The notes: generated from the letters alone by a model not told the origin. A stretch of DNA of 64,000 bases from Hyphomicrobiales bacterium (GCA_900469445.1 UBXM01000006.1:248001-312000); one strand, 5' to 3'. Positions 41,180-51,533 are shown, counted from the first letter of the stretch. Numbers and translations are program-made.

Positions 41180-43300
41180 ATGCAAACTATTCGAGTTCAT
41201 CTTCTTGTGACGACGGCGGTGGCCGTCGTCCTATCCAGCGCGGGTGGTGCATTAGGTCAGGAACAGCAGGATACGACGCTTGCTCCGATCGTAATTCAGG
41301 GGGAGGGCGACGGTGATCCTCGCGGTCCCGTTCTGGGCTTTGTCGCGAAAACAAGTGCTACAGCGTCCAAGACCGGAACGCCGATACTAGAAACTCAACA
41401 GTCGATTTCGGTAATCACACGCGACCAGATCGAAGCGCAAGCAGCACAGACTCTTGGGGAAGCGCTTAATTACAGCGCTGGCGTCGTGGGTCAGCCGTTC
41501 GGGGCCGATCCTCGATTCGATTCCCCCATCGTTCGCGGTTTCGACGGCAGACAGCTCCAGTATCTCAACGGCCTGAAGTTGATGCGTACTGCGGGAGCGC
41601 CAACTGTCGAGGTCTACGGGTTGGAGCGGGTTGATGTTTTGCGCGGCCCGGCTTCCATAATGTACGGTCAGGGTAATCCCGGCGGTATCATCAATCAGGT
41701 GAGCAAGCGGCCCCAGTTCGAAAACTTCGGTGAAGTCGGGACCCAGATCGGAAGCTACGACAATTACGGAGCGTTCTTCGATTTTGGAGGCGTCATTCCC
41801 AACCATGACGAGTTTGCCTACCGATTGACGGGGCTTGCTAAGAACGCTGGGGCACAGACCGATAACCTGGACAATGACCGTTACTTCGTAGCGCCTGCGC
41901 TCACGTGGAAGCCGGACGAGGATACGTCGCTGACAATCTTGAGCAGTGTCCAGCACGACAATCCCAGTACCCCGTCAGGCCTTCCGCCGCAGTATGTACT
42001 CGGGCCGTCCGACTTCAAGTTGCCGCGAGACTTCTTCGTCGGTGACGAGAGCTTCGACGACTCCAGCCGGACGATGACCAATTTTGGTTACGAGTTCGAG
42101 CATCGCTTCAACGAGACCTGGACCTTCCGCCAAAACTTCCGATACACCAACTTCGATTGGAACTATCAGGCGCTCGGTATGGGCTCGGCAGGCCTCGGTG
42201 CCGACGGACGTACGCTTGCTCGCACAGCGACCTTCCAAGATGAGAATCTAAACACCTTCAACGTGGACAATAATCTAACGGCGGAGTTCTCGACAGCTGC
42301 GGTAGATCACAAGGTCCTGATCGGTCTGGACTACCGCTACTTCGACAACAACGTCCATACTCGCTTCTTCCGCGCCACGCCTCTCGATGTCCTTGATCCG
42401 GTTTACGGTGGCCCGATCAATCTCATCGCACCGACACTCGATACAACGGTTAAAAGCGATCTATCGCAGATCGGCATCTACATCCAGGATGAACTGGCAT
42501 TCGATAACTGGCGTGCTACCTTTGGCCTTCGCCAGGATTGGGCGTCGACGCGGGGCTCCACGACCAGCGGTTTGACGGGAGTATCGCGCTCACTCGACCA
42601 GGATGATCAGAAACTGACGGGTCGTGCTGGACTGAGCTATCTCTTCGACAATGGAATCGCGCCTTACGTCAGCTACGCGACCTCTTTCGACCCGGTAGCA
42701 AGTTCTGCTGGTGCCGACTTCAAGCCGAGTGAAGGTGAACAGTGGGAGGCGGGCATCAAGTACCAGCCGGATGGTTGGAACGGGTTCTTCTCCGCTGCCG
42801 TTTATGATCTTAAGCAGACAAACGTACTCCGTACGATCGAAGGCGTTACCCAGCAGATCGGAGAAGTTCGCGTTCGGGGCGTCGAATTGGAGGGCGTCGT
42901 AAGCCTAACCGAAGGCCTAGATCTGCGCGCCGCCTATACCTATACCGATGCTGAGATCGGTGAAGGCGTCGACAACGGGAACCGCGTTGAAAACGTGCCA
43001 CGAAATGCGGCCAGTCTTTGGGTGAACTATACATTCCAGGACGGTACAGCCCTTGATGGGTTAGGCGTCGGAGGCGGGGTCCGCTACGTGGGGCAGCGTT
43101 TCGGTAATAGCGCCAATACCTTCGACCTCGATGGTGTCACCTTGTTCGACGCCGCGCTGACCTATCGTAAAGAAAACTGGAAGGGCTCATTGAATTTCCA
43201 GAACATCGGCGACGAAAAGTATGTCGCGAGCTGCAGTACGTTCGGTTGCTACTACGGCGACGGCCGAACCGTAATAGGGAAATTGAGCTATACCTGGTAA
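41180..43300 (+). CDS. TonB-dependent siderophore receptor (hydroxamate/FhuA-FoxA type)
   Basis: 706 residues. A signal peptide (HLLVTTAVAVVLSSAGGALG) ends near residue 27. The plug domain (about 60-170) has ETQQSISVITRDQIEAQ and LERVDVLRGPASIMYGQGNPGGIIN, followed by a 22-strand barrel ending in GDGRTVIGKLSYTW with the terminal aromatic residue expected for outer-membrane insertion. A Cys pair near the end (SCSTFGCYYG) is typical of FhuA-like receptors. It takes up ferric siderophore with TonB energy. First gene of the fhu-type operon; it has no N-terminal signalling extension. Confidence 0.93.
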   Translation: MQTIRVHLLVTTAVAVVLSSAGGALGQEQQDTTLAPIVIQGEGDGDPRGPVLGFVAKTSATASKTGTPILETQQSISVITRDQIEAQAAQTLGEALNYSAGVVGQPFGADPRFDSPIVRGFDGRQLQYLNGLKLMRTAGAPTVEVYGLERVDVLRGPASIMYGQGNPGGIINQVSKRPQFENFGEVGTQIGSYDNYGAFFDFGGVIPNHDEFAYRLTGLAKNAGAQTDNLDNDRYFVAPALTWKPDEDTSLTILSSVQHDNPSTPSGLPPQYVLGPSDFKLPRDFFVGDESFDDSSRTMTNFGYEFEHRFNETWTFRQNFRYTNFDWNYQALGMGSAGLGADGRTLARTATFQDENLNTFNVDNNLTAEFSTAAVDHKVLIGLDYRYFDNNVHTRFFRATPLDVLDPVYGGPINLIAPTLDTTVKSDLSQIGIYIQDELAFDNWRATFGLRQDWASTRGSTTSGLTGVSRSLDQDDQKLTGRAGLSYLFDNGIAPYVSYATSFDPVASSAGADFKPSEGEQWEAGIKYQPDGWNGFFSAAVYDLKQTNVLRTIEGVTQQIGEVRVRGVELEGVVSLTEGLDLRAAYTYTDAEIGEGVDNGNRVENVPRNAASLWVNYTFQDGTALDGLGVGGGVRYVGQRFGNSANTFDLDGVTLFDAALTYRKENWKGSLNFQNIGDEKYVASCSTFGCYYGDGRTVIGKLSYTW

Positions 43301-43329
43301 CTCCTCCTTCCATGCCGCAGGCATTTTCC

Positions 43330-43355
43330 AACGCCGAGAGTTCGTTCTCGGCGTT
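43330..43355 (+). terminator. 10-bp hairpin between the receptor and the binding protein
   Basis: AACGCCGAGA and TCTCGGCGTT form a perfect 10-bp stem with the loop GTTCGT. No T-run follows. It could reduce read-through from the abundant receptor message, or protect its 3' end. It overlaps the region that appears to encode the binding protein's signal peptide. Confidence 0.55.
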
Positions 43356-43364
43356 GTCGCGTCG

Positions 43365-44198
43365 ATGATTGCCAGCAGAGCAGCCGCGCAGCCCGCACCC
43401 AGGGTGGCCGCAATCGACTGGGCGATGCTCGAGACCGCCGTGACACTAGGCGTTATGCCGATCGCAGCAACGGAGCTGATCCAATTCCGGAAGGACGCTG
43501 TCGAACCCGCCCTCGGTAAGTCGGTTGTCGATCTCGGATTGCGTGGCACACCTAATTTCGAACTTCTTCAGTTGCTGAAACCGGACTTAATCCTGCTGTC
43601 ACCTTTTTATACGCGTCATCAGGCCGCGCTGAAACGGATTGCCCCCATCGTGTCGCTCCCGTTCTACATCAAGGGGGAGCCCCCATTCGAGAAGGCAACC
43701 TCAGCTGTGACTGTCTTGGGCGAGCATCTCGGACGTAACAAGGAGGCCGCGGCCGCCCTTACTTCTATCGATAAGTCCCTTATCGAATGCCGCTCGAAGT
43801 TAGAGCGTTTTGCCATTAGGCCCACATATCTGGTGAATGTCGGCGATGCACGACATGTAAGGGTATTCGGCACGGACAGCATGTTCGGTGACGTGCTTTC
43901 TAGATTGGGGTTACCGAATGCTTGGAAGGAGAGATCACGGTACACATTCGCCGCTCCAGTGCCGATCGAGCAGTTGGCGGATACCAAGGACGCGCGGATA
44001 GTGATCATTTCCGAAATTCCCGTTGAAGCGCGAAGCGCACTCCGGAACAGCATGATTTGGAACTCGCTCGAACCCGTCAAGCAGGGCAGGGTCCTCATGC
44101 TCGAAAACATAAGTCCGTACGGCGGTGTGATCGCGGCAATGCGTTTTGTTCGGCTGCTCAGTGCCGCTTTAGTCGCCGACGCAGAGGCAGCGCAATGA
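43365..44198 (+). CDS. fhuD: Ferric-siderophore substrate-binding protein (FhuD type)
   Basis: At least 277 residues: VAAIDWAMLETAVTLGVMPIA, LLQLLKPDLILLSPFY and a C-terminal lobe IVIISEIPVEARS are typical of class III metal-siderophore binding proteins. The ATG at 43365 lies inside what looks like a twin-arginine signal: the same frame upstream reads FQRREFVLGVVASMIASRAA before the mature start. The only initiation-like codon ahead of it is ATT at 43323, so either a rare ATT start or a sequencing/frame problem is implied. The stop overlaps the fhuB start (ATGA). Siderophore delivery in the periplasm. Confidence 0.88.
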   Translation: MIASRAAAQPAPRVAAIDWAMLETAVTLGVMPIAATELIQFRKDAVEPALGKSVVDLGLRGTPNFELLQLLKPDLILLSPFYTRHQAALKRIAPIVSLPFYIKGEPPFEKATSAVTVLGEHLGRNKEAAAALTSIDKSLIECRSKLERFAIRPTYLVNVGDARHVRVFGTDSMFGDVLSRLGLPNAWKERSRYTFAAPVPIEQLADTKDARIVIISEIPVEARSALRNSMIWNSLEPVKQGRVLMLENISPYGGVIAAMRFVRLLSAALVADAEAAQ

Positions 44199-46147
44199 GA
44201 GTGGCGTGGCTCGTTAGTGGCGGTAGTGTTCTAACTGCGACGGCACTGTTTTTCCTCGTCGCGACGCAGCAGTTGCCGCTGTCCGATTGGCCTCGTGCCT
44301 GGTCCGAAGCCCGAACCATCAACGAAATAATTCTTGTCTACGGTATGCTCCCTCGCGCAGCCGTCGCCATTTTGGCGGGGGCCGCGTTGGGGTTGTCCGG
44401 CGCGCTACTCCAACAGCTTCTCCGGAACCCGATCGCTGACCCGTCCACGCTGGGGATATCCGCTGGCGCACAGCTCGCTATTGTGATCGCAACGTTATTC
44501 TATCCTGATGTTGTCGATGGGAGCAGAACTTCGGTCGCACTTTTCGGCGCTGGAGTGGCTGCGGCCATCGTCTTCGCTCTCGGGTGGCGGGCCTCGTTCG
44601 AACCGGTGACCATGATTGTCTCCGGATTGCTCGTCGGCGTCACTTCCGCAGCAGTTTCGGCCGCACTTACGCTGGCACAGGGCGAATACCTTATGTCACT
44701 GGTCACATGGAATGGCGGGTCGCTTAGCCAGCAGGATTGGGCGGTGACCAATGCGTTGTCGGTGGAACTTTTTGTCGCCTCGGCCCTCACGGCACTATTG
44801 ATTAGGCCTCTCCTTTTGCTTGGATTGGGAGACTCCAGCGCGCGCTCACTCGGCGTAAACTTGAAAGGTGTGAGACTTGGGGTCGCTACTATAGCGACGA
44901 TGTTGGCTGGTGTGGTCGCCGCGAACGTTGGTCTCATCAGCTTCGTTGGATTGGCGGCGGCAGCGTTCGTCAGAGGCTGTGGGGTCCGTCGTGGATGGGC
45001 AATCATCTCTCTTTCGCCCTTGGCAGGGGGAATATTCCTATGGCTTTGCGATGGTTTAGTTCAGGCTGTAGCTGGTGTCACCGGTGAAACCTTTCCGACG
45101 GGTTCTATTACTGCTCTCGTCGGCGGGCCGATATTGCTTTGGCTGCTGCCGAAGGTGCGAACCCTCTCGGTAAGTGCCCAATCCAACAGGCCTGCTGTCC
45201 GTGTCCCTCTCTCCAAGGGCATCATGGTCTTCTTTGCTCTCCTGCCGATCATCGTCGCTTTCGCGTATTTCCTCGCGAATACTGGGCAGGGGTGGGTATT
45301 CCTGTCTCTTTCCGACGCAGCGGACCTAGCGCCTTTGAGATGGCCTCGGCTAATCGCTGCCGCCGGAGCAGGTGGGCTTCTAGCACTGACAGGGGCAATC
45401 CTTCAGCGGCTTACCGGGAACCCTATGGCGAGTCCGGAGGTGATCGGAGTGAGCGGTGGTGCGGGTCTCGGATTCGCTGCCGCGCTGTCGCTGGTGCCGA
45501 CCGCTGGCCCGTATACCCTCGTGATCGGAGCCGCTACAGGTGGTTTCTGTGCCATGGTAGCGGTGTTGGCTTTTGCGCTTCGTCAAAACATGCCCGCGGG
45601 AAAGCTCCTACTGACCGGAATCGCCGTCAGCTCTCTTAGTTCCTCTGTTTTGGCTGTGTTGATGGCGGCAGGAGATCAGCGGGCCTGGCAAATCCTGGCT
45701 TGGATCGGCGGAACTGCGTCTGCAGCAACACCCGCGACGGCAATCTTTCTCGCCCTCTTAGCGGTGTCGGTTCTTGGCCTCGCAATGACAATGATCAGAT
45801 GGCTCACCCTGTTTCCGTTGGGAATACCCACCGCCAAGAGCTTGGGTGTTCCGGTAGGGGTAAGTCGCGCCCTCATCCTGGCGCTATGTGGTTTGGCTAC
45901 GGGGGCAGCTTCCGTTTTGGTTGGCCCCCTTAGTTTTGTCGGTCTTATAGCTCCCCACATTGCGATCCGTGCTGGCTTCATCACTGCACGTGACCACTTG
46001 GTCGCCTCGTTTCTTCTGGGATCAATCATAATGGCTTTCGCGGACTTCGGGTCGAGGACCTTGACGTTTCCTTACGAGTTGCCGCTAGGGCTCTTTGCCG
46101 CAATGGTCGGAGCGCCGTATCTCGTATGGTTGGTAGGTCGGCGATGA
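44195..46147 (+). CDS. fhuB: Fused iron-siderophore ABC permease (FhuB type)
   Basis: 650 residues made of two homologous FecCD halves (about 1-325 and 330-650), as in E. coli FhuB. Half 1 has AILAGAALGLSGALLQQLLRNPIADPSTLGISAGAQ and half 2 has GLLALTGAILQRLTGNPMASPEVIGVSGGAG; both also have the glycine-rich FVGL loop. Start 44195 overlaps the binding-protein stop by four bases and is chosen over an upstream frame inside that gene. The fused permease is characteristic of hydroxamate (ferrichrome) systems and supports the assignment of the operon. Confidence 0.93.
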   Translation: MRVAWLVSGGSVLTATALFFLVATQQLPLSDWPRAWSEARTINEIILVYGMLPRAAVAILAGAALGLSGALLQQLLRNPIADPSTLGISAGAQLAIVIATLFYPDVVDGSRTSVALFGAGVAAAIVFALGWRASFEPVTMIVSGLLVGVTSAAVSAALTLAQGEYLMSLVTWNGGSLSQQDWAVTNALSVELFVASALTALLIRPLLLLGLGDSSARSLGVNLKGVRLGVATIATMLAGVVAANVGLISFVGLAAAAFVRGCGVRRGWAIISLSPLAGGIFLWLCDGLVQAVAGVTGETFPTGSITALVGGPILLWLLPKVRTLSVSAQSNRPAVRVPLSKGIMVFFALLPIIVAFAYFLANTGQGWVFLSLSDAADLAPLRWPRLIAAAGAGGLLALTGAILQRLTGNPMASPEVIGVSGGAGLGFAAALSLVPTAGPYTLVIGAATGGFCAMVAVLAFALRQNMPAGKLLLTGIAVSSLSSSVLAVLMAAGDQRAWQILAWIGGTASAATPATAIFLALLAVSVLGLAMTMIRWLTLFPLGIPTAKSLGVPVGVSRALILALCGLATGAASVLVGPLSFVGLIAPHIAIRAGFITARDHLVASFLLGSIIMAFADFGSRTLTFPYELPLGLFAAMVGAPYLVWLVGRR

Positions 46148-46150
46148 GCA

Positions 46151-46999
46151 ATGGGAACCTCTCCAACCACAATGATTGGGAAAACGATGTTTGAGGCGCT
46201 TAAGGCTACCGCAGTTGATGAGATCAATAATGCTTTCGGCTCGAAAAATGTCGGGCTGGTCATAGATGGGAAGCCAATACTCCGCGAAGTAAACCTTCTG
46301 TTTCCCGCCGGAGAGGTTGTCGCGCTCGTCGGACACAATGGATCCGGTAAATCATCGCTGCTTAAAATACTCGGTCGTCAAATAGCTCCCACTCACGGCA
46401 CTATCACGTTTGGAGGGATAGACATCGAGCAGTACAACAGTGCCACATTCGCTCGCTCCGTCGCTTACTTACCACAGGACATCAGTTCCGGATCGGACAT
46501 GACAATCCGCGAGCTCGTTAACTGCGGACGCTACCCTTGGCATGGTGCTCTTGGGCGCTTTTCTGATCTTGATCGCCGCATGGTCCAATCGGCGATGGCT
46601 GCTACCCACGTCGAGCAGTTCTCCGAGAGGGTTGTTGGAACACTCTCCGGCGGTGAGAGACAGCGAGCGTGGATCGCAATGCTCATCGCTCAGGACGCAC
46701 GTTGCTTGTTACTGGACGAACCGACTGCAGCACTCGATATCGCGCATCAAGTGGACGTGCTGTCGATGGTAAGGCGACTTGCCCACGAGGGTGGGCGGAG
46801 TGTCGTCATTGTTCTTCACGACATCAATATGGCGGCTCGGTTCTGCGATCGGATACATGCTCTACGAGGAGGCCGTGTCGTTGCGAGCGGGACACCTCGG
46901 CAGATAGTTCAGCCGGATACCTTGAATGAGATTTATGGGGTACCGATGAATGTTGTCGACGCGCCTGGGCAAATTTGTCCGCTAGCCTATGTCGAGTGA
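46151..46999 (+). CDS. fhuC: Iron-siderophore ABC transporter ATP-binding protein (FhuC type)
   Basis: 282 residues: Walker A GHNGSGKSS, Q-loop YLPQD, signature LSGGERQRAW, Walker B CLLLDEPTAALD, H-loop VLHDINMAARF. The RYPWHGALGRF segment is typical of FhuC/FepC ATPases. The gene begins three bases after fhuB. About 35 residues precede the fold, so a start at 46172 or 46187 is possible. It is the last gene of the operon; the next gene is convergent. Confidence 0.93.
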   Translation: MGTSPTTMIGKTMFEALKATAVDEINNAFGSKNVGLVIDGKPILREVNLLFPAGEVVALVGHNGSGKSSLLKILGRQIAPTHGTITFGGIDIEQYNSATFARSVAYLPQDISSGSDMTIRELVNCGRYPWHGALGRFSDLDRRMVQSAMAATHVEQFSERVVGTLSGGERQRAWIAMLIAQDARCLLLDEPTAALDIAHQVDVLSMVRRLAHEGGRSVVIVLHDINMAARFCDRIHALRGGRVVASGTPRQIVQPDTLNEIYGVPMNVVDAPGQICPLAYVE

Positions 47000-47037
47000 T
47001 CAGCGAATTCGGATTTTGCGCTGTCCTTACCCGCATT

Positions 47038-48765
47038 TCACCTCAGCAAGTTGGAGGACGCTAGGTCGATAACCTCATCTCCCCGTCCGTTCAAAACAGC
47101 TTTCGCCATCCAAATGCTGAACCCTGAAATCTGGTCGAGTTCAAGCCTCGGCGGCATGATCAGTTCATTCTGGTTTGTCACCACATCTACGAGAGCTGGG
47201 CCATCGTGCGCGAAGGCTCGTACCAGCGCTTCTCTTAGCTCGTCCGCTTTTTCAACTCTTACACCGAACGCGCCGCTAGCACGGGCAATTTCGGCGAAGT
47301 TTGGATTTTGAAGCGCCACATTCGTTTCGACCAAACCCGCCGCCTTCATCTCCATGTCAACGAACCCAAGCAATCTGTTGTTTATGATGACGATTTTAAC
47401 CGCGAGCTTGTGTTGAGCGAGCGTAAGAAAGTCCCCCATCAACATTGCGAAACCGCCGTCACCCGACAGTGAAACTACCTGACGATCCGGGTAAGTAGCC
47501 TGTGCGCCGATGGCTTGGACCATAGCGTTCGCCATCGACCCATGCACAAATGATCCTAAGAGTCGTCGCTTTCCATTCATCTTAAAATATCGGGCCGCCC
47601 AGACTGCCGGGGTGCCAACGTCACAGGTGAATATGGCGTCATCGGCTGCAATTTCGCTAACGAGTGCTGCGACATATTGCGGATGGATCGCTGAACCAGG
47701 CCTGCCAGCGGTGGCTAGATCGTCGAGTGATGAGCGGGTACGGTTGTAGTCGTCAAGCGACTTGTCGAGATGGGCTGTGTTCTGCTTGCTGCGAAGAAGC
47801 GGTAACATTTCAACGATAGTAGATTTAACGTCCCCTACCAATCCGAGCGTCAACGGCGTCCGTCGACCGAGTCGGCTTGGGTCGACGTCGACCTGAATTA
47901 TATCTGCATCTTCCGGGAAAAACTGGCGATATGGGAAGTCGGTACCGAGCATCAGGAGGGCCTCACAGCTCTTCATGGCGTGATATCCCGATGCGAAGCC
48001 GATGAGGCCACTCATTCCAACGTCATACGGGTTATCCCACTCAAGGTGCTCTTTGCCGCGAAAAGCATGTACGATCGGAGCCTTAAGTGCCGCAGCCAAG
48101 GCTACTACTTCGTCATGTGCGCCCGCGCACCCAGCCCCGGCCAAGATGGTGATCTTTTCTCTCCAATTGAGAAGCGCGGCAGCAGCTTGCAACTCGTCCG
48201 CATCCGGAGTGATACTTGGCTTCGTAGGTACGAGCCACCGGTCGGCGCGCGGTGACTGTACTCGTTGCATCGCGATATCACCAGGAACAACCAGAACCGA
48301 TACACCCCGCTTTCCAACGGCTTGGCGGATCGCAATATCCAATGTTCTCGGCATCACGGCTACTGACGATACGGTCTCGGTATAGTGACTGCATTCAGCG
48401 AAAATCCGTTCAGGATGTGTTTCTTGAAAGTAGCCGCCACCAATTTCGGCGCTGGGAATGTGAGCAGCAATAGCGAGCACTGGTGCTCCGCTTCGATGGC
48501 AATCGTAAAGCCCGTTTATCAGGTGGAGGTTCCCAGGGCCGCAACTTCCTGCGCATACTGCAAGCTGCCCGGTGAGTTGAGCTTCTGCTCCCGCAGCGAA
48601 TGCGGCGGCTTCCTCATGTCTCATGTGGATCCAGTCGATTGATCCTCTCCGGCGCAAGGCGTCACTGAGACCATTTAAAGAGTCACCCGCGACACCGTAG
48701 ATCCGCTTAACACCAGCTGCGATCAGGGTGTCTACGATCATTTCTGCGATTGTTTGCTTTGACAT
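47038..48765 (-). CDS. poxB: Pyruvate dehydrogenase (quinone) / pyruvate oxidase
   Basis: 575 residues, a thiamine-diphosphate enzyme with the three-domain fold: the Pyr domain ([21 protein letters not shown], catalytic Glu in [15 protein letters not shown]), the FAD-binding centre ([21 protein letters not shown]), and the PP domain with the ThDP motif [29 protein letters not shown]. PoxB converts pyruvate to acetate and CO2 and passes electrons to ubiquinone at the membrane. It is the third gene of an operon with malic enzyme and an AEC permease, 17 bases after the permease stop. Confidence 0.93.
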   Translation of the reverse strand: MSKQTIAEMIVDTLIAAGVKRIYGVAGDSLNGLSDALRRRGSIDWIHMRHEEAAAFAAGAEAQLTGQLAVCAGSCGPGNLHLINGLYDCHRSGAPVLAIAAHIPSAEIGGGYFQETHPERIFAECSHYTETVSSVAVMPRTLDIAIRQAVGKRGVSVLVVPGDIAMQRVQSPRADRWLVPTKPSITPDADELQAAAALLNWREKITILAGAGCAGAHDEVVALAAALKAPIVHAFRGKEHLEWDNPYDVGMSGLIGFASGYHAMKSCEALLMLGTDFPYRQFFPEDADIIQVDVDPSRLGRRTPLTLGLVGDVKSTIVEMLPLLRSKQNTAHLDKSLDDYNRTRSSLDDLATAGRPGSAIHPQYVAALVSEIAADDAIFTCDVGTPAVWAARYFKMNGKRRLLGSFVHGSMANAMVQAIGAQATYPDRQVVSLSGDGGFAMLMGDFLTLAQHKLAVKIVIINNRLLGFVDMEMKAAGLVETNVALQNPNFAEIARASGAFGVRVEKADELREALVRAFAHDGPALVDVVTNQNELIMPPRLELDQISGFSIWMAKAVLNGRGDEVIDLASSNLLR

Positions 48766-48782
48766 GACGTGTCCTTCAGAGG

Positions 48783-49730
48783 TTAGGCCGCGAAGAGCGC
48801 GATCAGACCCGCGGTTGTGAAGATCCCGAGGATAGTGCTAGCGAGAATCGTGGATGTTGCGTCCGCCGTGTAGGCTTTATTGCGAAGCGCAAACATCGCC
48901 GCAGCGGTTGCGGTTGGTACCGCGCCTGTTATGATCGCCTCTTGCGTCGGAATGACAGCCATCCCCAACGCCAGGGCTCCTACGCACATAAGGCCGGGCA
49001 TGAGAAAGTTTTTGATTGCCAGATTTGACAAAACATTCGCGTTGATACGGAACTTCTCGCCGTACAACATTAGCCCGAGAGCAAAGAGCGAGGCTCCAGC
49101 AGCGGATTTTCCGATAATGTCGACAGAGGCGTGGACCGGTGCGGGAAGCGGAACCGCAAACAGGCTCAATAGGAGTCCGAATAGCGGCAAGAAAACGATT
49201 GGATTGGCCGCCGCCCCGAGGAGGCTAGACCCAAGCACGCGTAAACCTTGGTGCCAGCCTGCACCAGAGGAGCCTTTGCCTGAAATCTGGACCAACACGA
49301 TTGTGATCGGCAGCATAACTATGCTGGTTATGAGGTTGCCGACCAGAACAAGGAGAAAGCCCGATGGTCCGAAAACCGCGGCTAGAACGGGTGCACCGAA
49401 ATACGCCATGTCGGGATAGGCACAGACTAACGCCTGCATCGTGGAGGTCTTCAGATCGTGTCGGAATACGAACTTGCCGACAAGCAGAGCGACCACATAG
49501 CTCCCCATCAACCCGAACGATAGGCATATAGCCATTGCCGGATCTAGAATCTTCTCTGGGGCAGTAGTCGCTGCTGCGACGAACAATGCAAAAGGGAGAG
49601 CGAACTTTACGACGTAAGTAGCCAGTACAGTCGCATCGTCGTGCCTCAAGATCGAAAGGCGACCCGCTAACCACCCAAGCGCCATGGCTACTGCAACGGG
49701 CAGCAGACCGTTCAATATGGTGAGAAACAT
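48783..49730 (-). CDS. AEC-family (auxin efflux carrier-type) organic acid permease
   Basis: 315 residues, ten predicted TM helices in two five-helix halves, starting [39 protein letters not shown] and [16 protein letters not shown] segments are typical of bacterial AEC members (MdcF, MleP). Lying between malic enzyme and pyruvate oxidase, it most likely moves malate, malonate or pyruvate. Start 49730 is favoured because the residues coded upstream (MMHLCGSLFTRHLKSYHRSG) lie in the malic-enzyme end and are not hydrophobic. The gap to the malic enzyme stop is four bases. Confidence 0.88.
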   Translation of the reverse strand: MFLTILNGLLPVAVAMALGWLAGRLSILRHDDATVLATYVVKFALPFALFVAAATTAPEKILDPAMAICLSFGLMGSYVVALLVGKFVFRHDLKTSTMQALVCAYPDMAYFGAPVLAAVFGPSGFLLVLVGNLITSIVMLPITIVLVQISGKGSSGAGWHQGLRVLGSSLLGAAANPIVFLPLFGLLLSLFAVPLPAPVHASVDIIGKSAAGASLFALGLMLYGEKFRINANVLSNLAIKNFLMPGLMCVGALALGMAVIPTQEAIITGAVPTATAAAMFALRNKAYTADATSTILASTILGIFTTAGLIALFAA

Positions 49731-49734
49731 GATC

Positions 49735-51489
49735 TCAGTTCCGTGGCCAGATCGGTGGTAGCTCTTCAAATGTCGAGTAAAGAGGCTTCCACATAGATGC
49801 ATCAACGCGAGCGGTTACCTCCCCCTCGGAGGCATGGGGAGCGAGGCCTTCCCTAACCGCCTGAGTAGCAACGGCTATCGCGATCGTTCTGGCCACGTCT
49901 CGAAGCGCGGAGACAGGTGGCAAGATGGCTCCGTTCGGATCGGACCTCGATGGAGACATCGTCGCCAAGGTCTTCGCTGCGGCCATCATCATTCCATCGC
50001 TGACATGCATCGCCTTAATTGCCACCGCACCCAAGCCGATGCCCGGAAAAACGTAAGAGTTGTTCGTCTGAGCAACTTTCCGTTTGACGCCATTGCGCTC
50101 AATCGCAGGGTAGGGGCTACCTGCGCCGACTACCGCCTTTCCGTCGCTCCAGACGTCGATATCCCGAGGGGTTGCTTCTGCGCGTGACGTGGGATTCGAA
50201 AGCGGAAAAATGACTGGACGTTCGACGTTCCGACACATCGATTCTACAATAGCGCGAGTGAACGCGCCGGGTTGGCCCGAGACCCCGATCAACACAGATG
50301 GGCGAACATTTTCCACAACATCGAAGAGTGTTATTTTATCCGGATGCTCCACCCGCCAATTTGCTGCGATGTCCGCTGATTGAAGAAAAGCTTCTTGGAA
50401 CGGAGCTATTTCCTTCATCCCTTCGACCAGCAGTCCATCACGATCGATTAAGTAGAACTTCGAGGCCGCATCTTCTGGAGACAACCCCTCGTTCATCATC
50501 TCTTGGCACAAGAGGCTCGCTATACCGCAGCCTGCTGACCCGGCACCGAAAATCGCGATCCTCTGCTCTGCGAGTGGCCGACAAGTAACGTTCATCGCCG
50601 AGAGAAGTGTTCCCGTCGCTACTGCCGCTGTTCCCTGGATGTCATCATTGAAAGTACAAAGTCGGGTTCTGTAGCGCTCGAGCAGTCTTGTGGCATTTGC
50701 TTTCGCGAAGTCTTCCCATTGTAGGAGGACGTGAGGCCATCGCTCGATGACGGCCTCGACGAATTCGTCGACGAACTCGTCGTACTCCGGACCGCGGACC
50801 CTTTCATGCTTCCAGCCGATGTAAAGGGGATCTGCAAGGCACCCGGGATTGTCCGTGCCAACGTCTAAGATTATCGGAAGAGTCGTAGCTGGATTGATGC
50901 CACCGCATGCCGTGTAAAGAGCGAGCTTACCGATTGATATGCCCATTCCGCCCGCGCCTTGGTCGCCAAGGCCTAAGATACGCTCTCCGTCGGTGACCAC
51001 GATAGTGGTGATGTTATCGAAGCGGGGATGTGAAAGAATTTTTCGTATGCGATTTTTGTGCGGAATACTCAGAAATAGGCCGCGCGGACGTTGAAACAGT
51101 TTGCTGAACTGCTGGCAACCCAAGCCGACCGTGGGGGTGTAAATGACTGGCAGTAATTCCTCGAGATGCTCCGCTATGAGTGCAAAAAACAGCGTCTCGT
51201 TCGTGTCTTGCAGTTCGCGCAGGAAGGCGTAGCGCTCTATATCGGTCTCGAATGCGCGGACGGCATGTAGTCTCCGCTCGACCTGCTCACTCAGCGTTCC
51301 TATGTGGGGCGGCAGGTAACCATGAAGGCCGAAGCGATCTCTCTCCGCTTCGGTGAATGCAGTCCCTTTATTTAATAGTGGATCCGAAAGCAGATCGTGT
51401 CCTGTCATCCAAGAGGTGAGGGGCGAGGACTGATTCGCTGAGATCATTGTAATGCCCATCCTTAGCGCGGCGTGATTGCCGACGGGCAT
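49735..51489 (-). CDS. maeA: NAD-dependent malic enzyme (SfcA/MaeA type)
   Basis: 584 residues. The N-terminal malic domain has LLPVIYTPTVGLGCQQFS and the RPRGLFLSIPHKNRI segment. The metal-binding and catalytic part is RILGLGDQGAGGMGISIGKLALYTACGGI, followed by LQWEDFAKANATRLLERYR and FNDDIQGTAAVATGTLLSAM; the NAD domain has IAIFGAGSAGCGIASLL. It decarboxylates malate to pyruvate. It is first in the operon with an AEC permease and poxB, giving malate to pyruvate to acetate. ATGs at 51459 and 51447 are alternative starts. A CTATACCGATGTAT element lies 31 bases upstream. Confidence 0.93.
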   Translation of the reverse strand: MPVGNHAALRMGITMISANQSSPLTSWMTGHDLLSDPLLNKGTAFTEAERDRFGLHGYLPPHIGTLSEQVERRLHAVRAFETDIERYAFLRELQDTNETLFFALIAEHLEELLPVIYTPTVGLGCQQFSKLFQRPRGLFLSIPHKNRIRKILSHPRFDNITTIVVTDGERILGLGDQGAGGMGISIGKLALYTACGGINPATTLPIILDVGTDNPGCLADPLYIGWKHERVRGPEYDEFVDEFVEAVIERWPHVLLQWEDFAKANATRLLERYRTRLCTFNDDIQGTAAVATGTLLSAMNVTCRPLAEQRIAIFGAGSAGCGIASLLCQEMMNEGLSPEDAASKFYLIDRDGLLVEGMKEIAPFQEAFLQSADIAANWRVEHPDKITLFDVVENVRPSVLIGVSGQPGAFTRAIVESMCRNVERPVIFPLSNPTSRAEATPRDIDVWSDGKAVVGAGSPYPAIERNGVKRKVAQTNNSYVFPGIGLGAVAIKAMHVSDGMMMAAAKTLATMSPSRSDPNGAILPPVSALRDVARTIAIAVATQAVREGLAPHASEGEVTARVDASMWKPLYSTFEELPPIWPRN

Positions 51490-51519
51490 ATCAGGGCATC
51501 TTTGTGAAGTTCACTGAAG

Positions 51520-51533
51520 CTATACCGATGTAT
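51520..51533. promoter_or_regulatory. GTATAG-type dyad upstream of malic enzyme
   Basis: CTATACCGATGTAT (ATAC-N4-GTAT). Read in the direction of the minus-strand operon it gives GGTATAGC, 31 bases before the first start codon. It is one of the recurring elements described in the findings. Confidence 0.3.
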
